In this document: positions 38,807 through 48,713 of the stretch, piece after piece | Numbering within the stretch: position 1 is the first letter of the stretch | Layout of the letters: each line of letters starts with the position of its first letter | Assembly (NCBI RefSeq): GCF_000378945.1 | Contig: NZ_KB900539.1 | Coordinates: forward strand, 3,360,122-3,424,121 | Direction: 5' to 3' | DNA length: 64,000 nucleotides | From: Methyloversatilis universalis EHg5 | Lineage (GTDB): Bacteria; Pseudomonadota; Gammaproteobacteria; Burkholderiales; Rhodocyclaceae | Program-made: the position numbers and the translations under genes | The notes under the pieces: generated by a model | The model's input: only the letters and a program-made list of their open reading frames with translations | Database searches by the model: none | What the model was told of the DNA's origin: nothing

Positions 38807-41590
38807 GTGAATCAACAGGCCCAGACGCCGGTCGCGGTGCACGACCGCTCGGCGGACGACAAGGACAAGCCGCTGTTCGACGACATCCGTCTGCTCGGCC
38901 GCATGCTCGGCGACGTGGTGCGCGAGCAGGAAGGCAGCCGCATGTTCGAGCTGATCGAGAACGTGCGCCAGCTGTGCGTGCGCTTCCGTCGCGACGACGA
39001 TCTGGACGCCCGGGCCGAACTGGCCAAGCTGCTCAATGGCCTGTCGGACGACGACACCATCATCGTGGTGCGCGCCTTCAGCTACTTCCTGCACCTGGCC
39101 AATATCGCCGAGGACCAGCACCACATCCGCCGCGCCCGCGCCCACGCCATCGCCGGCGATCCGCCGCGGCCGGGCACGCTGGCCAGCGCGCTCGACAAGG
39201 CGCTGGAGGCGAACGTGCCGGCCGACGAAATCCTCGCCTTCTTCCGCGACGGCCTCATCGTGCCGGTGCTCACCGCCCACCCGACCGAGGTGCAGCGCAA
39301 GAGCATCCTGAGCCAGGAAATGAAGATCGCCCGGCTGATCGACGAGCGCGACCGCATGCGGCTGACGCCGGACGAGCTGGAAGAGCGCGACGAGGCGGTG
39401 CGCCGCACCGTCACCTCGCTGTGGCAGACCCGCATGCTGCGCCGGACCCGGCTGTCGGTCGGCGACGAGGTGGTCAATGGCCTGTCCTTCTACGACTACA
39501 CCTTCCTGCGCGAACTGCCGCGCGTCTACAACGCGGTCGAAGACCAGCTGGCCGCGGCGTTCCCGGAGCACAAGCGCGAGATCGGCAGTTTCCTGCGCAT
39601 GGGTTCCTGGATAGGCGGCGACCGTGACGGCAATCCCTTCGTCACCGCCGATGTGCTGCGCTCGACGCTGCGCGTGCAGTCGTCCAAGGCGCTGGATTAC
39701 TACCTGACCCAGGTGCACATCCTGGACACCGACCTGTCGCCGACCACGCTGCTGAACAACGTGAGCGACGAGCTGCGGGTGCTGGCCGCCACCGCGCCGG
39801 ACAAGTCGCCGCACCGCGAGGACGAGCTGTACCGCCGCGCGCTGGCCGGCATCTACGCCCGTCTGGCGGTGACCGCGCGCACGCTGGACCAGCACGAAGC
39901 GCTGTGGAAGGCGGTCGGCGAAGCTGATCCCTACACCAGCGCGGAAGAGTTCGTGCGCGATCTGGACGTGATCCACGACTCGCTGGTCGGCCACAAGTCG
40001 TCGCTGATCGCCCGCGGCCGCCTGCGCCGCCTGCGCCACGCCGCGCGCGTGTTCGGCTTCCATCTGGCGGCGCTGGACCTGCGGCAGAACTCCGACGTGC
40101 ATGAGCGCGTGGTGTCGGAAATGCTGGCCAATGCGCATGTGTGCCCGAACTACCTCGAACTGCGCGAGGAACAGCGGATCGAGGTGCTGATCAACGAACT
40201 GGGCACGCCGCGCCCGCTCACCTCGCCCTTCATGCAGTTCTCGGCCGAAACCGAGGGCGAACTGGCGATCGCCCGCACCGCGGCCGAAATGCACGCGCTG
40301 TACGGCGAGGCGGCGCTGCCCAACTACATCATTTCCAAGGCGGACGGCGTGTCCGACATGCTGGAAGTGGCGCTCATCCTGAAGGAAGTCGGCCTGCTCA
40401 ATGTGCACGAACGGCGCGCCTCGATGAATGTCATTCCGCTGTTCGAAACCATTGGCGACCTGCGCAACGCGCCGCGCATCATGGACCGGCTGTTCACCAT
40501 CCCGATCTGGCGCGTGCTGCTCGATGCCCGCAGCGCCACCCAGGAGGTGATGCTGGGCTATTCCGATTCGAACAAGGACGGTGGCTTCCTCACCTCGGGC
40601 TGGGAGCTGTACAAGGCGGAAACCAAGCTGGTGCAGGTGTTCAAGCGCCACGGCGTACGTCTGCGGCTGTTCCACGGCCGGGGCGGCTCGGTCGGCCGCG
40701 GCGGCGGCCCCAGCTTCCAGGCCATCCTGGCGCAGCCGGGCGGCGCGGTGCAGGGTCAGATCCGCATCACCGAACAGGGCGAGGTGATCGCGTCGAAATA
40801 CTCGAATCCGGAGGTCGGCCGGCGCAACCTCGAAGTGCTGGCCGCGGCCACCTTTGAAGCCACGCTGCTGGGCAAGCGCGAAGCGGCCGCTCCGACCGAA
40901 TTCACCGACGCGATGGAAGAGCTGTCCGGTCACGCGTTCGCGGCCTACCGCAATCTGGTGTACGAAACCCCGGGCTTCGAGAAGTATTTCTGGGAATCGA
41001 CCGTCATCACCGAAATCGCCGAACTGAACATCGGCTCGCGCCCGGCCTCGCGCAAGAAGGGGCAGCGCATCGAGGATCTGCGCGCCATTCCGTGGGTGTT
41101 TTCGTGGTCGCAGTGCCGGCTCATGCTGCCCGGCTGGTATGGCTTCGGCAGCGCGGTGCAGGCCTACCGCGCGCAGCACGCGGACGGCATGGCCCGCCTG
41201 CAGGCCATGGTGCACGAGTGGCCCTTCTTCGCCACGCTCATTTCCAACATGGACATGGTGCTGTCGAAGACCGACATCGCGATCGCCAGCCGCTACGCAG
41301 AACTGGTGGAGGACAAGGCGTTGCGCGAGGCCATCTTCACCCGCATCTGCAACGAATGGCAGGCCACGCTGGACGCGGTACGCCAGATCACCGGCGCGCC
41401 GGAACTGCTGTCGACCAATCCGCTGCTCGCCCGCTCGATCCGCAACCGCTTCCCCTATATGGAGCCGCTGAATCACCTGCAGGTCGAACTGCTGCGCCGC
41501 TTCCGCGCCGGCAACCGCCATGACCGCACCCGCCGCTCCATCCACCTCACCATCAACGGCATCGCCGCCGCGCTGAGGAACAGCGGTTAA
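38807..41590 (+). CDS. ppc: Phosphoenolpyruvate carboxylase
   Basis: Ppc carboxylates phosphoenolpyruvate to oxaloacetate, an anaplerotic step that is also used in C1-assimilating cycles. The 927-residue protein has the catalytic [13 protein letters not shown], the [15 protein letters not shown] signature, the second signature [14 protein letters not shown], the mobile loop [14 protein letters not shown] and the C-terminal [19 protein letters not shown]. The start is a GTG at 38807 with GGAAGGA 6 bases before it; the upstream ATG reading adds non-conserved sequence. A long hairpin follows at 41608. Confidence 0.97.
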   Translation: MNQQAQTPVAVHDRSADDKDKPLFDDIRLLGRMLGDVVREQEGSRMFELIENVRQLCVRFRRDDDLDARAELAKLLNGLSDDDTIIVVRAFSYFLHLANIAEDQHHIRRARAHAIAGDPPRPGTLASALDKALEANVPADEILAFFRDGLIVPVLTAHPTEVQRKSILSQEMKIARLIDERDRMRLTPDELEERDEAVRRTVTSLWQTRMLRRTRLSVGDEVVNGLSFYDYTFLRELPRVYNAVEDQLAAAFPEHKREIGSFLRMGSWIGGDRDGNPFVTADVLRSTLRVQSSKALDYYLTQVHILDTDLSPTTLLNNVSDELRVLAATAPDKSPHREDELYRRALAGIYARLAVTARTLDQHEALWKAVGEADPYTSAEEFVRDLDVIHDSLVGHKSSLIARGRLRRLRHAARVFGFHLAALDLRQNSDVHERVVSEMLANAHVCPNYLELREEQRIEVLINELGTPRPLTSPFMQFSAETEGELAIARTAAEMHALYGEAALPNYIISKADGVSDMLEVALILKEVGLLNVHERRASMNVIPLFETIGDLRNAPRIMDRLFTIPIWRVLLDARSATQEVMLGYSDSNKDGGFLTSGWELYKAETKLVQVFKRHGVRLRLFHGRGGSVGRGGGPSFQAILAQPGGAVQGQIRITEQGEVIASKYSNPEVGRRNLEVLAAATFEATLLGKREAAAPTEFTDAMEELSGHAFAAYRNLVYETPGFEKYFWESTVITEIAELNIGSRPASRKKGQRIEDLRAIPWVFSWSQCRLMLPGWYGFGSAVQAYRAQHADGMARLQAMVHEWPFFATLISNMDMVLSKTDIAIASRYAELVEDKALREAIFTRICNEWQATLDAVRQITGAPELLSTNPLLARSIRNRFPYMEPLNHLQVELLRRFRAGNRHDRTRRSIHLTINGIAAALRNSG

Positions 41591-41607
41591 GGCGGAGATC
41601 GGGCGGA

Positions 41608-41638
41608 CTGTTCCGTCGGGCGCTGCCCGGCGGAACAG
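41608..41638. terminator. Bidirectional hairpin between ppc and algR
   Basis: A 14-bp stem (CTGTTCCGTCGGGC against GCCCGGCGGAACAG, one G-T wobble) with a 3-base loop lies between the convergent ppc and response-regulator genes, ending 3 bases before the latter's stop. No T-run is present, so it may slow rather than end transcription. Confidence 0.55.
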
Positions 41639-41640
41639 CG

Positions 41641-42408
41641 CTACTGCACCGTCCGGATGTCGGCGAACTCCGCCCTGACCTGCGCCCACTGGCGGCGACT
41701 CACCGGCAGGCGTTCGTCCAGCCCCTTCAGCACCACCGACCAGTGGCCGTCGGCACCGTCACGCACATGTTCGAAACCGGCCACCGCGTCGCGGGCGACC
41801 AGGCAGTTGCGGTGGATGCGCACGAAACGGCGCTGGAACTCCTGCTCCAGCGCGGCCAGTGACTCTTCCAACAGATATTCGCGTTCGCCGGTGCGGGCGG
41901 TGACGTATTTCAGCTCTGCCCGCAGGTAGAGGATGTCGGCCACCGGCACCAGCAGGATGCGGCCGCGTTCGCTGCACGACAGCTGGCTGCGGCCGCCCGC
42001 GGCATCCGCCACGGCGGTCGTGGAGCGCCCGGGCACCCGCCTGAGCGCTTCGAGCAGGCGGGCAGCGCGTACCGGTTTCATCAGGTAATCGGTCGCCTGC
42101 AGTTCGAAGGCGCGCACCGCATACTGGTCATAGGCGGTGCAGAACACCAGTACCGGCGGCAGCGGCAGCGCCGCCAGGCGCGACGCCAGTTCGACGCCGT
42201 CCATGCCGGGCATGCGGATATCGACCAGCGCGACATCCGCCGCATCCGCCGCCGGCAGCGCGGCCAGCAGCGCAAGCGCGTCGTCGCCATTGGCCGCCTC
42301 GCCCACCACCCGGTTCGGCAGTTCGGCCTCGATGTCGGACAGCAGCACACGCAACCTGAGCCGGGCGGGCGCTTCGTCGTCGGCAATGAATACGCGCAGC
42401 ACTGTCAT
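41641..42408 (-). CDS. algR: LytTR-family response regulator (AlgR-like)
   Basis: The 255-residue product has a receiver domain (FIADDEAPARLRLR, phosphoacceptor Asp63 in ALVDIRMPGMDG, Lys in LMKPVRAARLLEAL) and a C-terminal LytTR DNA-binding domain (ILYLRAELKYVTARTGEREYLLEESL, FVRIHRNCLVARDAV). In Pseudomonas AlgR controls alginate and twitching and lies in fimS(algZ)-algR-hemC-hemD next to argH. Here the same neighbours are present, with ppc inserted before hemC. Its ATG overlaps the kinase stop (ATGA). Targets here are unknown. Confidence 0.9.
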   Translation of the reverse strand: MTVLRVFIADDEAPARLRLRVLLSDIEAELPNRVVGEAANGDDALALLAALPAADAADVALVDIRMPGMDGVELASRLAALPLPPVLVFCTAYDQYAVRAFELQATDYLMKPVRAARLLEALRRVPGRSTTAVADAAGGRSQLSCSERGRILLVPVADILYLRAELKYVTARTGEREYLLEESLAALEQEFQRRFVRIHRNCLVARDAVAGFEHVRDGADGHWSVVLKGLDERLPVSRRQWAQVRAEFADIRTVQ

Positions 42409-43403
42409 GCCCTGCTCCGGTACGGAAAGCGGATGCGCACCCGGTAGAGGCCGTCGCGCTCGCCGGCTTCCAGCTGCGCCTCCAGGTCGAAGAACAGCAT
42501 GAGCCGCTCGCGCAGATTGTCGAGCGCCATGCGGTTGCCGCCGCCATGACCGGCGGCGCGGCCGGGTGGCGGCAGCGGATTGTCGATCTCGACCAGCAGA
42601 TCGCCGCCGGCCCGCTGCACGCTGACCCTGACTTCACCGCGGCCAGCCAGCGGCTCGACCCCGTGATAGACCGCGTTCTCCAGCAAGGGCTGCAGCATGA
42701 GCGGCGGCACTTTCGCGTCGGGCGGGCAGCCGTCGGTCTGCCACTGCACGTCCAGCCGCTCGCCCAGCCTGAGCCGCTCCAGCTCGATGTACTGCCGGCA
42801 CAGCGCCAGTTCTTCGCCCAGAGTGACCAGATCGCGGTTCTCGCGCATCAGCACGCGGAACAGGTCGGACAGCTCTTCCAGCGCGCGCTCGGCCCGGCGC
42901 GGATCGTCACGGATGATGCCCAGCACCGCGTTCAGGCTGTTGAACAGGAAATGCGGCCGGATGCGGGCGGACAGCGCCATCAGCCGGGCCTGGGCAATGG
43001 CCGGGCCGAGCGCGCGCTCCTGCACGGTGAAATAGACCATCGCAGCGCTGGCGGCCAGCAGCGCCCATACGGCTTCGCGCACCGGCCAGTCGCGGCCGGA
43101 TGGCAGATCCCACCCAGCCAGCGCGTCCGCCGCCAGCGTGCTGGCCAGCGCCACTGCGGCCACCAGCGCCCAGCCACCGCGCACCGTCAACCGGGCAAAG
43201 ACCGGCGCCAGCAGATAGAGCAGGCCCAGCGTCAGGATGAGCGGCGGCTCGACCCGGGCCGCCATTTCAAGCAGGTCGAAGGGCAGCGCTTCGCCGCTGC
43301 GGTTGCGTGCCAGCAGCGCCAGCGCGGCCAGTGCATTGACCAGCAGTACGCTGCGCAGCATCACGCCGAGGTTGCGCCAGTCCGGTGCGCGCGCCGGCCT
43401 CAC
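42405..43403 (-). CDS. algZ: LytS/AlgZ-type membrane sensor histidine kinase
   Basis: The 332-residue kinase has about four membrane helices (14-30, 43-60, 66-85, 100-120) and the His_kinase domain with phosphoacceptor in ARIRPHFLFNSLNAVLG, then LMLQPLLENAVYHGVEPL (N-box) and GNRMALDNLRERL. The GTG at 43403 is preferred because APDWRNLGVMLRSVLLVNAL is the usual family N-terminus and a G-rich site precedes it; the ATG at 43361 is the alternative. A frame open to 45752 runs antisense through argH and is not part of the gene. It pairs with the overlapping AlgR-like gene. Confidence 0.88.
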   Translation of the reverse strand: MRPARAPDWRNLGVMLRSVLLVNALAALALLARNRSGEALPFDLLEMAARVEPPLILTLGLLYLLAPVFARLTVRGGWALVAAVALASTLAADALAGWDLPSGRDWPVREAVWALLAASAAMVYFTVQERALGPAIAQARLMALSARIRPHFLFNSLNAVLGIIRDDPRRAERALEELSDLFRVLMRENRDLVTLGEELALCRQYIELERLRLGERLDVQWQTDGCPPDAKVPPLMLQPLLENAVYHGVEPLAGRGEVRVSVQRAGGDLLVEIDNPLPPPGRAAGHGGGNRMALDNLRERLMLFFDLEAQLEAGERDGLYRVRIRFPYRSRA

Positions 43404-43462
43404 CGTGCCGCCCCCCGGGCACACGCGTCGGCAACCCGCTGAGGCATTTCGCCTCGCTGGCC

Positions 43463-43468
43463 TATAAT
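43463..43468 (+). promoter_or_regulatory. Consensus -10 element of argH
   Basis: A perfect TATAAT lies 37 bases before the argH ATG, with a poor -35 (CTGAGG, 18 bases upstream). It falls in the argH/algZ divergent region. Confidence 0.6.
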
Positions 43469-43505
43469 TGCCGGTTTCCCGCAGCGTGCCGAACGTCTTT
43501 CCATC

Positions 43506-44939
43506 ATGAGCGCATCTTCGCAGTCCGAGCCGACCAAGGCATGGTCGGGCCGTTTTTCCGAACCCGTGTCCGATCTGGTGAAACGTTATACCGCGTCGGT
43601 GTTCTTCGACCAACGGATGTGGCGTCAGGACATCCAGGGCTCGCTGGCCCACGCCGCGATGCTGGCGAAGCAGGGCATCATCGCCCAGGCCGATCTTGAT
43701 GCCATCCGCTCCGGCATGGCGCAGATCGCGCAGGAGATCGAGGCCGGCCGCTTCGACTGGAACCTCGACGACGAGGACGTCCACCTCAATATAGAGAAGC
43801 GGCTGACCGCGCTGGTCGGCGACGCCGGCAAGCGCCTGCACACCGGTCGCAGCCGCAACGATCAGGTGGCGACCGACATCCGGCTGTGGCTGCGCGACGC
43901 GATCGACACCATCGTCGGCCTGATCCGCGACTTCCAGAGCGCGCTGCTCGATCTGGCCGAACACCACGCAGCCACCCCGCTGCCCGGCTTCACCCACCTG
44001 CAGGTGGCGCAGCCGGTGACTTTCGGTCATCACCTGATGGCCTATTTCGAAATGCTGCGGCGTGACGCCGAGCGCTTCGCCGACTGCCGCAAGCGCACCA
44101 ACCGCCTGCCGCTGGGTTCGGCCGCACTGGCCGGCACCACCTTCCCGATCGACCGCGAATTCGTGGCGCGCGAACTGGGTTTCGACGAGGTGTGCCAGAA
44201 CTCGCTGGACGCGGTATCCGACCGTGATTTCGCGATCGAATTCTGCGCCGCCTCCAGCCTGCTGATGACCCACCTGTCGCGCCTGTCGGAAGAACTCATC
44301 CTGTGGATGAGCCCGCGCGTCGGCTTCATCGACCTGGCGGACCGCTTCTGCACCGGCTCGTCCATCATGCCGCAGAAGAAGAACCCGGACGTGCCGGAGC
44401 TGGTGCGTGGCAAGACCGGTCGCGTAAATGGCAGCCTGATCGCCCTGCTCACGCTGATGAAGGGCCAGCCGCTGGCCTATAACAAGGACAATCAGGAAGA
44501 CAAGGAACCGCTGTTCGACACCGCCGACACGGTGATCGACACGCTGCGCATCTACGCTGACATGATGGGCAGCAGCACCGGCGCGAATGGCGAGAAAGTG
44601 TTCAACGTGCGGGTGAAGGCCGACGCCATGCGCAGTGCGCTGCGTCAGGGCTACGCCACCGCCACCGATCTGGCCGACTGGCTGGTCAAGCGTGGCCTGC
44701 CCTTCCGCGACGCGCACGAGGCGGTCGCCCGCGCGGTGCGTCTGGCCGAACAGAAGGGCTGCGACGTGTCCGACCTCACGCTGGACGAGCTCAAGTCCTT
44801 CTCGCCGCTGGTCGATGAATCGGTGTTCGCGGTGCTGACGGTGGAAGGTTCGCTGTCCTCCCGCAACCACGTCGGCGGCACTGCACCGGAACAGGTGCGC
44901 GCCGCCATCGCCCGCGCCCGGGCCGGTCTGGCCGGCTGA
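43506..44939 (+). CDS. argH: Argininosuccinate lyase ArgH
   Basis: ArgH splits argininosuccinate into arginine and fumarate. The 477-residue protein has [20 protein letters not shown] at the start, HLNIEKRLT, the substrate loop [18 protein letters not shown], the catalytic [14 protein letters not shown] and the fumarase/lyase signature [12 protein letters not shown]. It is complete. It is divergent from algZ with a consensus -10 upstream. The stop lies 132 bases before the kinase operon. Confidence 0.98.
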   Translation: MSASSQSEPTKAWSGRFSEPVSDLVKRYTASVFFDQRMWRQDIQGSLAHAAMLAKQGIIAQADLDAIRSGMAQIAQEIEAGRFDWNLDDEDVHLNIEKRLTALVGDAGKRLHTGRSRNDQVATDIRLWLRDAIDTIVGLIRDFQSALLDLAEHHAATPLPGFTHLQVAQPVTFGHHLMAYFEMLRRDAERFADCRKRTNRLPLGSAALAGTTFPIDREFVARELGFDEVCQNSLDAVSDRDFAIEFCAASSLLMTHLSRLSEELILWMSPRVGFIDLADRFCTGSSIMPQKKNPDVPELVRGKTGRVNGSLIALLTLMKGQPLAYNKDNQEDKEPLFDTADTVIDTLRIYADMMGSSTGANGEKVFNVRVKADAMRSALRQGYATATDLADWLVKRGLPFRDAHEAVARAVRLAEQKGCDVSDLTLDELKSFSPLVDESVFAVLTVEGSLSSRNHVGGTAPEQVRAAIARARAGLAG

Positions 44940-45071
44940 CGCGGAATACCTCTGCCCGGCGCCGGTCACCGTCGCCGGGTGTCCGCCCCGCCGCCATGAT
45001 GCCGACCACACGCTCCCGCCGCCGCTACTCCACTGCCCGCCGGGCGCCCGCCCGGCTGCAGGAGGTCTGAC

Positions 45072-46361
45072 GTGGACCTGCTCGGCAAGTACCGCATCCT
45101 GCGCCTGCTCGGCGAGGGCGCCACGTCCAAGGTCTATCTGGCGCACGACCCCTTCGGCCGTCGCGAGGTAGCGATCAAGGTGGTCGCAGGTGGCGCCGAC
45201 GACGGCGGCAAGACCGAGCGCTATCAGCGCAAGTTCTTCGTCGCCGAGGCCTCTCTGGCCGGCAAGCTCACCCATCCGCACATCGTGCAGATCTATGACG
45301 CAGTGGCCGAATCTGATCCGGCCTACATCGTCATGGAGTACGTACGCGGCGGCACGCTGGAACGCCACACTCAGCCGGAAAATCTGCTGCCGGTCGGCGA
45401 CGTGCTGGAAATCATCTTCAAATGCTCGCGCGCGCTGGATTTCGCCTGGCGCCTGGGCGTCATCCACCGCGATCTGAAGCCGGCCAACATCATGCGCGCC
45501 GATGACGGCGCGGCCGCCGGCACGAATGTGAAAGTGTCGGATTTCGGCGCCGCAATGTCGGTATCGGCCAACGAAACCCAGGTGTCGGGCGTCGGCTCTC
45601 CGGCCTACATGAGCCCGCAGCAGATCAAGGAACACCCGCTCAATCACCAGACCGACATCTTTTCGCTGGGCGTGGTGATGTACCAGCTGCTGACCGGCCA
45701 GCTGCCGTTCCAGGGCAGCAACAACTACAGCATGATGTACCAGATCACCCACGCTGAGCCGGTGCCGCCGTCCGCCTTGCGGCCCGAACTGCCGCCGGCG
45801 CTGGACGACATCGTGATGCGCGCGCTGCAGAAGTCACTGGACGACCGCTACCCGACCTGGGACGCCTTTTCCTTCGATCTGGCCGAGGCTTTCCGCGGCG
45901 AGGCGCAGCGCGAACAGGACACGCGTATCGCCGACAGCGAGAAATTCAACTCGCTGCGAGCGCTGCCTTTCTTCCGCGACTTTTCCGACGTTGAACTGTG
46001 GGAGGTGGTGCGACTGGGCGAATGGCACCGGGTGGCCGGTGGCCAGATGCTGCTGCGCGAGGGCGACGCCGGCGACGGCTTCTTCATCATCGCCGCCGGC
46101 GAGGTGAAAGTGACCAAAGGCCGCAAGCTGCTGAACGTGCTGTCGGCCGGCGAATGCGTCGGCGAGATGGCCTGGCTCACGCCGGAACGCGGCACCCGCG
46201 GCGCCGATGTATCCACGCTGTCGGAAGCGGTGGTGATCCATTTCGCCAACGCCACGCTGGAACACGCCTCCGAAGCCTGCCGCCACCGCTTCGACCGCGC
46301 CTTCCTGCGCATCCTGGTCGAACGGCTCGCGCTGGCCAACCAGCGGCTGACCGGCGTGTGA
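45072..46361 (+). CDS. Serine/threonine kinase with C-terminal cyclic-nucleotide-binding-like domain, copy 1
   Basis: The 429-residue protein has an intact Hanks-type kinase at residues 7-275: glycine loop LLGEGATSKVYL, Lys36 in VAIKVV, HRDLKPAN (Asp134), DFGAA (157-161), and SPAYMSPQQ in place of APE. A cNMP-binding-like beta-roll follows at about 300-410 (FSDVELWEVVRL, EGDAGDGFFIIAAGEVKV). Its cassette region CVGEMAWLTPERGTRGADV keeps a Glu and an Arg, so nucleotide binding is possible. No membrane helix is present. The GTG start has a strong GGAGGT site 7 bases away. It is 5 bases from copy 2. Confidence 0.9.
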   Translation: MDLLGKYRILRLLGEGATSKVYLAHDPFGRREVAIKVVAGGADDGGKTERYQRKFFVAEASLAGKLTHPHIVQIYDAVAESDPAYIVMEYVRGGTLERHTQPENLLPVGDVLEIIFKCSRALDFAWRLGVIHRDLKPANIMRADDGAAAGTNVKVSDFGAAMSVSANETQVSGVGSPAYMSPQQIKEHPLNHQTDIFSLGVVMYQLLTGQLPFQGSNNYSMMYQITHAEPVPPSALRPELPPALDDIVMRALQKSLDDRYPTWDAFSFDLAEAFRGEAQREQDTRIADSEKFNSLRALPFFRDFSDVELWEVVRLGEWHRVAGGQMLLREGDAGDGFFIIAAGEVKVTKGRKLLNVLSAGECVGEMAWLTPERGTRGADVSTLSEAVVIHFANATLEHASEACRHRFDRAFLRILVERLALANQRLTGV

Positions 46362-46365
46362 GCCG

Positions 46366-47688
46366 ATGAACGCGGTTCCGGCACCGGACTACGCGGCGGG
46401 CAGCACGCTCGGCCGCTACCAGCTGCGCCGCATCATCGGGCGCGGCAGCACCAGTACGGTCTGGCTGGCCTGGGACCCGGAAACGCAGCGCGAGGTGGCC
46501 ATCAAGTGCATCGACCCGGACGTGCTGAACGACCGGGTGCGCGGCAAGCTGCACCGCAATCTGCTGATCAACGAAGCTTCGCTCGCCAACCGGCTGCAGC
46601 ACCCGCACATCGCCGCCATCCACGACGCGGTGATCGGTGACGAGCACGCGTGGATCGTCATGGAGTATGTCGGCGGCGGCACGCTGGAAGCGCACATCCA
46701 GCGGCCGGCGCTGCTGCCGGTCGATCGCATCGTCGAACTGATGTTCAAGTGCACCCGCGCGCTCGACTACGCCTGCCAGCTCGGCGTCACCCACCGTGAC
46801 ATCAAGCCGGCCAACATCCTGCTCACCCGCGACGGCGACCTCAAGCTGACCGATTTCGGCGCCGCGCTGTTCACCACGGTGGAGCGCACCCAGGTCGAAG
46901 GCGTCGGTTCGCCCGCCTACATGAGCCCGCAGCAGGTGCGGGAAATGCCGCTGAACCACCAGACCGACATCTACTCGCTGGGCGTGGTGCTGTACCAGCT
47001 GCTGGCCGGCGAACTGCCCTTCCAGGCCAGCAACAAGTACAGCCTGGTGTACCAGATCATCCACGTCGAACCGCCGCCGCCCTCCACCCACCGCCCCGGC
47101 CTGCCACCGGCGCTGGACGACGTGGTGGCGCGCGCCATGCACAAGGACGTGGAACTGCGCTACGCCACCTGGGCCGATTTCACGCACGACCTCGCACAGG
47201 CCTTCCGCAACCGCCGGCTCAAGCCGCGCGAGGACGCGGGCAGCGACGCTGAACAGTTCCGGCTGATGCGCACGCTGGCCTTCTTCCACGAGTTCAGCGA
47301 CGTCGAACTGTGGGAAGTGGCCCGCTTCACCCGACTCGAACGTGTGGCCGCCGGCACGCTGCTGATGAAGGACGGCGAACAGGGCGACCGGCTGTACGTG
47401 ATCGCCGAGGGCGAACTGGCGATCGCGAAGAACGGACGCACGCTCACCATACTGACCGCCGGCGAATGCTGCGGTGAAATGTCTGTGGTCGCGCGGGAAC
47501 GCAAGCTCAGGGCCAACGATGTGCAGGTGAGTACCGACAGTCTGCTGTGCGTGATCGACGGCCACAGCATCCGCCGCGCCTCTGAAACCTGCCGCATGCG
47601 TTTCTACGAAGCCTTCCTGCTGGTGCTGGCGGGCCGGCTGTCCGCCGCCAACATGCGGCTGGCCGATGGCGGGAGCGCAACGGCATGA
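46366..47688 (+). CDS. Serine/threonine kinase with C-terminal cyclic-nucleotide-binding-like domain, copy 2
   Basis: The 440-residue protein is a paralogue of copy 1 with the same order: glycine loop IIGRGSTSTVWLAW, Lys47 (VAIKCID), THRDIKPANILL, DFGAALF, SPAYMSPQQVRE, then the cNMP-like domain (FSDVELWEVARF, DGEQGDRLYVIAEGELAI, CCGEMSVVARERKLRANDV). The two kinases are clearly related in both domains, so a tandem duplication followed by divergence is likely. Each keeps all catalytic residues. The stop overlaps the fructosamine-kinase ATG (ATGA). The signal and substrates are unknown. Confidence 0.9.
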   Translation: MNAVPAPDYAAGSTLGRYQLRRIIGRGSTSTVWLAWDPETQREVAIKCIDPDVLNDRVRGKLHRNLLINEASLANRLQHPHIAAIHDAVIGDEHAWIVMEYVGGGTLEAHIQRPALLPVDRIVELMFKCTRALDYACQLGVTHRDIKPANILLTRDGDLKLTDFGAALFTTVERTQVEGVGSPAYMSPQQVREMPLNHQTDIYSLGVVLYQLLAGELPFQASNKYSLVYQIIHVEPPPPSTHRPGLPPALDDVVARAMHKDVELRYATWADFTHDLAQAFRNRRLKPREDAGSDAEQFRLMRTLAFFHEFSDVELWEVARFTRLERVAAGTLLMKDGEQGDRLYVIAEGELAIAKNGRTLTILTAGECCGEMSVVARERKLRANDVQVSTDSLLCVIDGHSIRRASETCRMRFYEAFLLVLAGRLSAANMRLADGGSATA

Positions 47689-48554
47689 GTCCGCTGGCCC
47701 TGGACATCGCCACCACACTCGGACTGCGTGCAACCGGCGAAACCGCGCTGCCGGCCGGCCGCACCCGCAGTGCACTGCGGCTGGACACCTCTGACGGCAG
47801 GCTGTTCGTCAAGAGCCTGCCAGCGGCCGATGCGGAGCGGCTGTCGGCCGAAGCGGACGGTCTGGATCTGCTGCGCGGCAGCGGCGCCTTCCGCGTGCCG
47901 GCACTGGCCGGCCGGGGTATCAGCGGCGACACCGCCTGGCTGGCACTGGAATGGCTGGACCTCACGCCGGTGAACGGCGAGGCGGCCGGTCGCGCCTTCG
48001 GTCAGGCACTGGCCGCACTGCATGCGGTGCGCGGCGAGCATTACGGCCTGGGACGCGACAACTGGCTGGGCGACAGCCCGCAGGAAAACGGCTGGGCGGC
48101 GTCCTGGCCGCTGTTCTTCGCGCAGAAACGCCTGCAACCGGCGTTCGACCGGCTGATCGCAGCCGGCGAACGCGGCGAACTGATCCGCACGCTGCGCGCC
48201 CTGATCGAACGGGTGCCCGCCCTGTTCCTCGACTACCGTCCGGCGCCTTCACTGCTGCACGGCGACCTGTGGCACGGCAATGCCGGCATGGCTGGCGAGC
48301 AGCCGGCAGTATTCGATCCGGCCGCGTACTACGGCGACCGCGAAGCCGACTATGCGATGACCGAACTGTTCGGCGGCTTTCCGGTATCCATGTACGCCGC
48401 CTATCAGAAAGCGGCCCCGCTCGATGCCTGCGCGCTCACCCGCCGCGGCCTCTACCGGCTGCACCACCTGCTTAACCACCTCATTCTGTTCGGCGACGCC
48501 TACCGGCGGGAAACCGAGCGCACCGCAGCACGCCTGCTGTCCGAACTGCGCTGA
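47685..48554 (+). CDS. Fructosamine/ketosamine-3-kinase family protein
   Basis: The 289-residue protein belongs to the fructosamine-3-kinase family, which phosphorylates sugars stuck on protein lysines so the adduct falls off. Visible are LFVKSLPAAD, ALEWLDL, the core GRDNWLGDSPQENGWAASW, SLLHGDLWHGNAGM (catalytic Asp) and VFDPAAYYGDREADYAMTELFGGFP. It is complete. It is translationally coupled to the second Ser/Thr kinase, which is unusual, since family members generally sit alone or next to yniC- or tyrosine-phosphatase-like genes. Confidence 0.92.
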   Translation: MSPLALDIATTLGLRATGETALPAGRTRSALRLDTSDGRLFVKSLPAADAERLSAEADGLDLLRGSGAFRVPALAGRGISGDTAWLALEWLDLTPVNGEAAGRAFGQALAALHAVRGEHYGLGRDNWLGDSPQENGWAASWPLFFAQKRLQPAFDRLIAAGERGELIRTLRALIERVPALFLDYRPAPSLLHGDLWHGNAGMAGEQPAVFDPAAYYGDREADYAMTELFGGFPVSMYAAYQKAAPLDACALTRRGLYRLHHLLNHLILFGDAYRRETERTAARLLSELR

Positions 48555-48657
48555 ACACGCCCTTTCCGCTGCGGTGGCACAACCCACCCGAGCCAAGACG
48601 AAGTCTTGAACGCACGTACACATATCTTTGTTTAGATTAAGATTTTTTTACCCGAAG

Positions 48658-48681
48658 TTTTTGTGTGCAGTGCAACAAAAA
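48658..48681. promoter_or_regulatory. Operator-like repeat before the phasin promoter (PhaR-type candidate)
   Basis: TTTTTGT and ACAAAAA form an inverted repeat around GTGCA-GTGCA, a direct repeat. It ends 4 bases before the -35. TGC/GCA-rich sites of this sort are bound by the repressor PhaR upstream of phasin genes in PHA-producing bacteria; the match is by resemblance, not by a known consensus. Confidence 0.45.
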
Positions 48682-48685
48682 CATG

Positions 48686-48713
48686 TTGACATCGCGTCGA
48701 CCACCCCTATAAT
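48686..48713 (+). promoter_or_regulatory. Consensus sigma-70 promoter of the phasin gene
   Basis: A perfect TTGACA (48686-48691) and a perfect TATAAT (48708-48713) lie 16 bases apart. Transcription would start near 48720, giving a leader of about 140 bases. It is the strongest promoter in the window, as fits an abundant granule protein. Confidence 0.85.

Noticed and set aside
38468-41689. Minus-strand open frame of 1073 codons antisense to ppc
   Set aside because: It lies wholly opposite ppc, whose motifs are complete; the His/Arg/Val-rich composition is that of a G+C-rich shadow frame with no domain.
43404-45752. Upstream extension of the AlgZ frame through argH to 45752
   Set aside because: Antisense to argH and the first kinase. 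The AlgZ family normally begins near the GTG at 43403.
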